Shown here: positions 52,501 to 63,038 of the stretch, in pieces | How the letters are laid out: the number at the start of each line of letters is the position of its first letter | Position numbering within the stretch: the first letter of the stretch is position 1 | Source: Paragordius varius | Taxonomy: Eukaryota > Nematomorpha | NCBI GenBank assembly: GCA_964247055.1 | Contig: OZ176053.1 | Coordinates: 11,656,001 to 11,720,000 of the forward strand | Direction: 5' to 3' | DNA: 64,000 bases | Notes under the pieces: model-generated | The model's input: only the letters and a program-made list of their open reading frames with translations | The model's database searches: none | What the model was told of the DNA's origin: nothing | Made by a program: the position numbers and the translations under genes

Positions 52501-55500
52501 CACAAATAATTAAAATTTTAACATATATTATTAAGTGTGTCACATAACAATTTATTTTCCAAAACGATAAGTTATATGTAAAAGGCTGGAAGGTCTAACT
52601 CTCTTTTTAAAATATAGTTCTTTAAGGTGTAATACTTTTGGTACTCAAATTAAAATTTTTATTGTATACGATTCCTGTTTAAAAATTAGATGGCCCTTAA
52701 AAGCCAACGTGTATTAAACGTTAATAATATATTATATATGGTGCTTTTATTTTTTTGCATGATTTTATCAGGTCCACTGGTTTTTACTAAATATATAATA
52801 ATATTTCGTACTTTAGATTCCACCGTAGCACCAGCAAGAGGTATGTTCATAAATGTTTATTTCAAAGATTTAAGCTTATTTTAGTCATCTAAACAAATAA
52901 ATGGGCGTATAATTTTACAGAGTTCAGCAAAGCGCATACTTAATTGATACTTTTATTTGTAAAATTGGCTAAAACATATTTAGCCTTTTCCGAATAAAAA
53001 GCAAATTTTGTAGGAGTGGTATAAAGACTAAATAAAAAAAGAAGCTTGACTTCAACTTTCAAAATAGTACCGGAAACTTTTTCTGTTACATTGAAGATTA
53101 TATTATGCATTATTATAGAAAAGCCAGAAACCAGAGGTATACATATATATTTAGTATAAATTATATTTATTTACAAAATATATTAAACCATTTTTGAGCG
53201 TAGTTAATATTGGGTCTTAATCATAATAAATACTTTTCGAACTTGTAACTTTGAGGGCATGTTAAAATAATCTTGCGACATTTTAAAATTTTTTTACCAA
53301 GTTTGTCGAAAATGTTAATTTATTTTCAGTATTTGTCTGTTTCATTCGTTTTTATTATGTTACATATAATTTTACTTTCACCGTAAACCCGATGAACCTA
53401 ATTCTAAAATATATGGATTAAATCATGTTAACCATTCTGATAAATAACCCATTTTATGACTTAATTTATTTTGATTTTAAAACACAATCTGTAAATGTTT
53501 AACAATGGAATTACATTAGGTAATTAATGACCATTACCAGGTGTAGTCATAAGTTATAAGCTAGACAAGAGAAGATGTGAGATAAAATAGGACGATTAAA
53601 TTGATACCCCCATTCGTTCCTCTAAAAACTACAAACGCCCAACATTTAGGTTCGCCAAAAAATAACGTATCATATATATCATTAAATATTCACATCGAAT
53701 TTTTTTCTGCAAAAAAAACACCTTCGGCGCATTGCTTTTCTATTATTTTCTCAGAAGAGAAATGATGTTGAAAGTCATCGTTTGGTAAAAACATATGGTG
53801 TTAACATGTGTGAAATATGTGAAACATGGGGTTCGAACATTTAAAAGTTGTGATAATGTAAAGTGACTGGTCGCTCAGTAAATCTCACTGCGAAGACGAT
53901 AAATCCAGGAGTTATTAATGATGATCAACTCAAACCCATAACTATTACTTATATGACAAACAATAATCAGTAGCGTCTATGAGCAATTGGAAAGATTTAA
54001 ACTCGTTAAATGGATCTTTCATAATTTGTATATACGCCACTCAAAGTGACTTGTATAATCTTGCGTCAACTTCACGGAAGAAAATCATTTTTGCCTCGAG
54101 TAACAATTTAAGAGAAGTGGCTTTCTATATCCAAAGTGGAAAAATCGTGGCGTTCACCCCAAGCCGCAACACTAAGGCCTAATCGCTTCGGCAAGAAATC
54201 ATGTTGTGTAGTAATATTATTATGTACTATGAACTTTAAATCCCGGCATTTTACAGACACCTTTATTAATAATAAATGATTGATTTAAACCATGCAGTAG
54301 AAAAACGACCGGAACGCGCGCAGAGTGTATTCCTCAATACAATACTACGTCTCACACAGCAAACCAGTGAAGAAGGCTTAAAAACACTTTGAAGGAAATT
54401 CTTCCGTATCAGCTAGAGCTCTTGTGGCCTGGTGACATTCGATTATTACCACTTTGCATCAATCAACATCAGCCGCAAATCACTTTAATAATTTCCAAAA
54501 TAAAATGGTTGACGATGTTTGGCCACGAGACAATCAGTTTTTCTGACACGGCATCTGTATATTACGTGTAGAGATGGGCAAAATGCGTAGAAACGGATGA
54601 ACAATATTGAGAATATATTAGTAATGGATTTTCTGTCCAAACAATTTTGTTAGTGAAAACCGGTAAATTTATCGCTACACCTGGTGTTATTCAAACCGAG
54701 CAATGAAATTTATGTAATATGTGAACGCCTTATTATAAAAAATCGGGATAAATTTATTTAATATATATATTATATTTAAACCATATAGTGGCTCCTCCTC
54801 CTTCATGTAATTTTTCAATATAAATTAATATTTTAAATATGCATATTTTTTAAAAATTTGGAATTTTTATATAAAAAAATGCAAAAAAGTAAAATGCGCA
54901 TGTTTTAATTATTAAATTTTTTGCTCTGTAATTTAAAAAATAAATAATTTAAATGTATCATAATTGGCCAAAATGGATTAAACTTTGGTTATTTTAAATA
55001 TTTTACAGTATTTATTCATATCTTCCGTTTTCTATTATTGTACCAACATACATCTATATATTTATAAAAATGGGAAATGCTGGCTTATCTGTTTCCGGAA
55101 AACCGGTAAACCCATTCAAATCCTAATATTAAAAATAAATAATCTTTAATAAATGCCCCGACAATAGCTTCGCCCTTTTTTTGAATTAGACCCCCAGTTC
55201 GGGCCCACCCCGTGTAAAAAACGGTTTTTTTTGCAAACTAAGTCCACAAAAATCGTGTCTTTGAGACAATTTTCCGGATAACCTGTTGGACCATTCGATT
55301 TCAAATATGATTTTTTTTTACTTATTTTCGATTGCGCCGAACATAGTCGGCTCGCTTTTTTAATTTCGGCCCTCTTTATACCCACTCCCCCCGGGTAATT
55401 AAATTTATGTAATGTGTGAACGCCTTATTTTAAAAAATTGGGATATATTTATTTAATATATTATATTTATATTCCTTTTTCAATAAACCATATAGTGGCT

Positions 55501-58062
55501 CCTCCTCCTTCATGTAACTTTTTAATATGAATTATTATTTTAAATATGCATATTTTTTATATTTGGAATTTTCATGTAAAAAGAAATGCGAAAAACTAAA
55601 ATGTGCATGTTTTTAATAACTTTACACTATTTTCTGTTCTGTAATTTATTAAATAAATAATTAACAATGTATCAAAATTGGCCAAAATGGATTAAACTTT
55701 GGTTATTTCAAATATTTTACAGTAAAAATTAAATTTATTAAGACAAAACGTGAATATAAATTTTTTCCCATGAGACAGCCATTATAAGCCCTGTCTTCTT
55801 TTTCATAACCTATTAATTATTAACGATTTCAAATTGCTTAGGTTTGTCCCCAATTTAAATCTCTATTACTTTATTTCGACACCGAAAACGATAGGCTAGA
55901 ATAAAAAATAAGGCTTAAAATACATGTAAAAAAGTAATAGCTTTGCTTATAATTTCAATTTTCGAATTCGGTTCACAACGTTTTAATAAAATATTATCAT
56001 CCATTTTCCAATTATCGTACCAAAATAGATATTAATTTATATAACTAAATATGAGCAATAAAGTTTTGATTTTGATAATATGGTTTTTATAGAAAATTAG
56101 GATATATTATTTATAATATTTTGAAATTGAACTATTATATTACGTATATATCAGCTGGATCAACTCAGCCTCCCAAACCGACAAGTAATTTTCATATTAT
56201 TATCTCGGTCCGCTGAGCTTTTAAAAAATATCAAATTTTGATATTTTTGAATTTAGATATTTATTTTCAACAAATATACATTAAAATAATTTATGGATCA
56301 AAACAGCCTGGGAGACGAGTTGAATTAAACAATATATGTAACTTTAAAACATTGTTATATTTTAAAAGCTTAAACTCCATACCATTGAATTATGATTATT
56401 TTAATTACCTTAAAATTAAACACAAAGAGATAGACACAAGCCTGATTTTTTCATTATAAAATAAAGCAGGTTCCCAATACAAATGCACGGGGCTGACGAA
56501 AAGGCGAACCGCATAGATTATAGATAGTTAGGGATTAGTAGTTGTTTATAGTTAAAAGAAATTGTATTTTTAAAAAATATACAATTTGTAAAATTTACTT
56601 TTTATGATGATAGTAATACATCTAAAAATAAACATTATTTGATTATTAAATATTCTTATTATTATACATTGTTGAAAAGCAAATTTAGAATCCGGTTTTT
56701 TGTCAATTTTGAAAATGGTACAAAAAATGCAGATGGTTAAATGCTTTTGCCACACATAATTAAAATTTTAAAATATATTATCAAATGTGTCAAAACAATT
56801 TATTTTCCAAAACGATAAGTTATATGTAAAAAAGGCTGAAAAGTCTAACTCTCTTTTTAAAAAATATATTTCTTTAAGGTATAGATTGGTAATAGATTTT
56901 CAAAATTATTGGGAAATTGTTTAAATTGTTTCAGTTTATTAACGAAAAAATAACCAGATACTCAGGCTCAAAGTTATAATATATGAATCTAAGGGTGATT
57001 TGGCCAAAATATAATTATCAAACCGTATTATAGCTTATACAGTTTTATTTTACATTTGTTTAACACACTTACCAAAATTTACAAACAGTTGATCATAACC
57101 AAATACTTTGCGGTATCAAAATTAAATTTAAAATAACCTAACCTATGTTAGATGCCAGCCAGTACTTTAAATATTAATTTTTACGACAAAACATTTAGAT
57201 ATTTTTACACAAATATTTTGCCATATTATACTAAACCTAATCACTCTCAAGTAAAAAATTGCCTAAAATCTAATGAATCCTTAAATATGGTTTATATACC
57301 ATTTACAGTTGAAATCACCCTCGAATAATTCAAATCCACCCTAAAATAAAGAAGTGTTTTTTCACATTAAACCTTTTTTTTATATTTTTAAATATAAAAT
57401 TCTGTTTAAAATTAATATAATGCTGAAAAAATAATAAACAATGAGTAAAAATATGTTTTTATTAATGAATAGTTATATTAGCCCAAAAACACATAATTTA
57501 CTTTTAGGGTAGATTTGAATTGTTCAAAGGTGAATTAGAATTGTAAATTGTATATCATCAACATTTGAAATTATAAAAACGCCATGAATAATTTTGAATG
57601 AAACGATTTTTAAAAGATTTCGATATTGAAAAATTTACGTCATATTAATCTATTGTGATGACTATTTTTGTTTTGGGATTCATTAACTTGGTTTTTACTA
57701 AATATATAATAATATTTCGTACTTTAGATACCACCGTAGCACCAGCCAGAGGTATGTTCAGAAATGTTTATTTCAATGATTTAAGCTTATCTTAATCATC
57801 TAAACAAAAAATGGGCGTATAATTTTACAGAGTTAGGCAAAGCGTATACTTAATTGATACTTTTTTGTAAAATTGGCTAAAACATATTTAGCCTTTTCCG
57901 AATAAAAAGCAAATTTTATAGGAGTGGAATAAAGACTAAATAAAAAAAGAAGCTTGATTAGGATCGCCTCTTATGCATGACTTCAACTTCTCAAAATAGT
58001 ACCGGAAACTTTTTGTTACATTGAAGATCATATTATGCATTATTATAGAAAACCCGGAAACC

Positions 58063-58101
<39 letters not shown>

Positions 58102-61100
58102 GTATAAATTTATATTTATTTACAAAATATATTAAACCATTTTTGAGCGTAGTTAATGTTGGGTCTTAATCATAATGAATACTTTTCGAACTTGTAACTT
58201 TGAGGGCATGTTAAAATAATCTTGCGACATTTTAAATTTTTTTTACCAAGTTTGTCGAAAATGTTAATTTCAGTATTTGTCTGTTTCATTCGTTTTTATT
58301 ATGTTACATATAATTTTACTTTCACCGTAAACCCGATGAACCTAATTCTAAAATATATGGATTAAATCATGTTAACCATTCTGATAAATAACCCATTTTA
58401 TGACTTAATTTATTTTGATTTTAAAACACAATCTGTAAATGTTTAACAATGGAATTACATTAGGTAATTAATGACCAATACCAGGTGTAGTCATAAGTTA
58501 TAGGCTAGACAAGAGAAGACGGAGCGAAAATAGGACGATTAAATTGATACAGACCCCATTCGTTCCTCTAAAAACTACAAACGCCCAACATTTAGGTTCG
58601 CCAAAAAATAACGTATCATATATATCATTAAATATTCACATCGAATTTTTTTCTGCAAAAAAAACACCTTCGGCGCATTGCTTTTCTATTATTTTCTCAG
58701 AAGAGAAATGATGTTGAAAGTCATCGTTTGGTAAAAACATATGGTGTTAACATGTCTGAAATATGTGAAACATGGGGTTCGAACATTTAAAAGTTGTGAT
58801 AATGTAAAGTGACTGGTCGCTCAGTAAATCTCACTGCGAAGACGATAAATCCAGGAGTTATTAATGATGACTCAACTCAAACCCATAACCATTACTGATA
58901 TGACAAACAATAATCAGTAGCGTCTATGAGCAATTGGAAAGATTTAAACTCGTTAAATGGATCTTTCATAATTTGTATATACGCCACTCAAAGTGACTTG
59001 TATAATCTTGCGTCAACTTCACGGAAGAAAATCATTTTTGCCTCGAGTAACAATTTAAGAGAAGTGGCTTTCTATATCCAAAGTGGAAAAATCGTGGCGT
59101 TCACCCCAAGCCGCAACACTAAGGCCTAATCGCTTCGGCAAGAAATCATGTTGTGTAGTGTTATTATTATGTACTATGAACTTTAAATCCCGGCATTTTA
59201 CAAACACCTTTATTAATAATAAATGATTGATTTGAACCATGCAGTAGAAAAACGACCGGAACGCGCGCAGAGTGTATTCCTTATTTCAATATTCCGTCTC
59301 ACACACCAAACTAGTGAAGAAGCCTTAAAAACACTTTGAAGGAAATTCTTCCGTATCAGCTAGAGCTCTTGTGGCCTGGTGACATTCGATTATTACCACT
59401 TTGCATCAATCAACATCAGCCGCAAAGCTCTTTAATAATTTCCAAGATAAAATGGTTGACAATGTTTGGCACGAGACAATCAGTTTTTCTGGCACTGCAT
59501 CTGTATATTACGTGTAGAGATGGGCAAAATGCGTAGAAACGGATGAACAATATTGAGAATATATTAATGATAGGTTTTCTTTCCAAACATTTTTTTAGTG
59601 AAAACCGGTTAATTTATCGCTACACCTAGTGTTATTCAAACCGAGCAAATGAAATTTATGTAATGTGTGAACGCCTTATTATAAAAAATCGGGATAAATT
59701 TATTTATATATATATATTATATTTAAACCATATAGTGGCTCCTCCTCCTTCATGTAACTTTTCAATATAAATTAATATTTTAAATATGCATATTTTTTAA
59801 AAATTTGGAATTATCATATAAAAAAATGCAAAATAAAATGCGCATGTTTTAATTCATTTTTAATTTTTTGCTCTGTAATTTAAAAAATAAATAATTTAAA
59901 TGTATCATAATTGGCCAAAATGGATTAAACTTTGGTTATTTTAAATATTACAGTATTTATTTATATCTTCCATTTTTTAATATTGTACCAACAAACATCT
60001 ATATATTTATAAAAATGGAAATGCTGGCTTATCTGTTTCCGGAAAACCGGTAAACCCATTCAAATCCAAATATCAAAAATATATAATCATTGATAAATGC
60101 CCCGACAATAGCTTCGCCCTTTTTTTGAATTAGGCCCCCAGTTCGGGCCACCCCGTGTAAAAAACGGTTTTTTTTGCAAACTAAGTCCACAAAAATCGTG
60201 TCTTTGAGACAATTTTCCGGAGAACCTGTTGGACCATTCGATTTCAAATATGATTTTTTTTTACTTATTTTCGATTGCGCCGAACATAGTCGGCTCGCTT
60301 TTTTAATTTCGGCCCTCTTTTTACCCGCTCCCCCCGGGTAATTAAATTTATGTAATGTGTGAACGCCTTATTTTAAAAAATTGGGATATATTTATTTAAT
60401 ATATTATATTTATATTCCTTTTTCAATAAACCATATAGTGGCTCCTCCTCCTTCATGTAACTTTTTAATATGAATTATTATTTTAAATATGCATATTTTT
60501 TATATTTGGAATTTTCATGTAAAAAGAAATGCGAAAAACTAAAATGTGCATGTTTTTAATAACTTTACACTATTTTCTGTTCTGTAATTTATTAAATAAA
60601 TAATTAACAATGTATCAAAATTGGCCAAAATGGATTAAACTTTGGTTATTTCAAATATTTTACAGTAAAAATTAAATTTATTAAGACAAAACGTGAATAT
60701 AAATTTTTTCCCATAAGACAGCCATTATAAGCCCTGTCTTCTTTTTCATAACCTATTAATTATTAACGATTTCAAATTGCTTAGGTTTGTCCCCAATTTA
60801 AATCTCTATTACTTTATTTCGACACCGAAAACGATAGGCTAGAATAAAAAATAAGGCTTAAAATACATGTAAAAAAGTAATAGCTTTGCTTATAATTTCA
60901 ATTTTCGAATTCGGTTCACAACGTTTTAATAAAATATTATCATCCATTTTCCAATTATCGTACCAAAATAGATATTAATTTATATAACTAAATATGAGCA
61001 ATAAAGTTTTGATTTTGATAATATGGTTTTTATAGAAAATTAGGATATATTATTTATAATATTTTGAAATTGAACTATTATATTACGTATATATCAGCTG

Positions 61101-63007
61101 GATCAACTCAGCCTCCCAAACCGACAAGTAATTTTCATATTATTATCTCGGTCCGCTGAGCTTTTAAAAAATATCAAATTTTGATATTTTTGAATTTAGA
61201 TATTTATTTTCAACAAATATACATTAAAATAATTTATGGATCAAAACAGGCTGGGAGACGAGTTGAATTAAACAATATATGTAACTTTAAAACATTGTTA
61301 TATTTTAAAAGCTTAAGCTCCATACCATTGAATTATGATTATTTTAATTACCTTAAAATTAAACACAAAGAGATAGACACAAGCCTGATTTTTTCATTAT
61401 AAAATAAAGCAGGTTCCCAATACAAATGCACGGGGCTGACGAAAAGGCGAACCGCATAGATTATAGATAGTTAGGGATTAGTAGTTGTTTATAGTTAAAA
61501 GAAATTGTATTTTTAAAAAATATACAATTTGTAAAATTTACTTTTTATGATGATAGTAATACATCTAAAAATAAACATTATTTGATTATTAAATATTCTT
61601 ATTATTATACATTGTTGAAAAGCAAATTTAGAATCCGGTTTTTTGTCAATTTTGAAAATGGTACAAAAAATGCAGATGGTTAAATGCTTTTGCCACACAT
61701 AATTAAAATTTTAAAATATATTATCAAATGTGTCAAAACAATTTATTTTCCAAAACGATAAGTTATATGTAAAAGAGGCTGAAAAGTCTAACTCTCTTTT
61801 TAAAAAATATATTTCTTTAAGGTATAGATTGGTAATAGATTTTCAAAATTATTGGGAAATTGTTTAAATTGTTTCAGTTTATTAACGAAAAAATAACCAG
61901 ATACTCAGGCTCAAAGTTATAATATATGAATCTAAGGGTGATTTGGCCAAAATATAATTATCAAACCGTATTATAGCTTATACAGTTTTATTTTACATTT
62001 GTTTAACACACTTACCAAAATTTACAAACAGTTGATCATAACCAAATACTTTGCGGTATCAAAATTAAATTTAAAATAACCTAACCTATGTTAGATGCCA
62101 GCCAGTACTTTAAATATTAATTTTTACGACAAAACATTTAGATATTTTTACACAAATATTTTGCCATATTATACTAAACCTAATCACTCTCAAGTAAAAA
62201 ATTGCCTAAAATCTAATGAATCCTTAAATATGGTTTATATACCATTTACAGTTGAAATCACCCTCGAATAATTCAAATCCACCCTAAAATAAAGAAGTGT
62301 TTTTTCACATTAAACCTTTTTTTTATATTTTTAAATATAAAATTCTGTTTACAATTAATATAATGCTGAAAAAATAATAAACAATGAGTAAAAATATGTT
62401 TTTATTAATGAATAGTTATATTAGCCCAAAAACACATAATTTACTTTTAGGGTAGATTTGAATTGTTCAAAGGTGAATTAGAATTGTAAATTGTATATCA
62501 TCAACATTTGAAATTATGGAAACGCCATGAATAATTTTGAATGAAACGATTTTTAAAAGATTTCGATATTGAAAAATTTACGTCATATTAATCTATTGTG
62601 ATGACTATTTTTGTTTTGGGATTCATTAACTTGGTTTTTACTAAATATATAATAATATTTCGTACTTTAGATACCACCGTAGCACCAGCCAGAGGTATGT
62701 TCAGAAATGTTTATTTCAATGATTTAAGCTTATCTTAATCATCTAAACAAAAAATGGGCGTATAATTTTACAGAGTTAGGCAAAGCGTATACTTAATTGA
62801 TACTTTTTTGTAAAATTGGCTAAAACATATTTAGCCTTTTCCGAATAAAAAGCAAATTTTATAGGAGTGGAATAAAGACTAAATAAAAAAAGAAGCTTGA
62901 TTAGGATCGCCTCTTATGCATGACTTCAACTTCTCAAAATAGTACCGGAAACTTTTTGTTACATTGAAGATCATATTATGCATTATTATAGAAAACCCGG
63001 AAACCAG

Positions 63008-63038
<31 letters not shown>

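Larger units (their letters stand above)
52777..57687 (+). repeat. Tandem duplication unit 1 (~4.91 kb)
   Basis: The sequence from about 52777 recurs from 57688 and again from 62631. Unit 1 contains micro-exons 52817-52840 (DSTVAPAR), 53119-53136 (EKPETR), 54789-54806 and 55496-55513 (both VAPPPS) and 56155-56184 (AGSTQPPKPT), a 1.1-kb insert of unknown origin (53464-54571), a copy of the GC-rich repeat (55069-55398) and a TTCACCC MITE (57299-57552). The second VAPPPS exon arose by a local duplication of about 0.3 kb inside the unit. Confidence 0.9.

Noticed and set aside
53979-54182. 67-codon frame as a conserved gene because it recurs identically
   Set aside because: Identity is expected from the recent tandem duplication and is no evidence of selection. 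No domain or splice support was seen.
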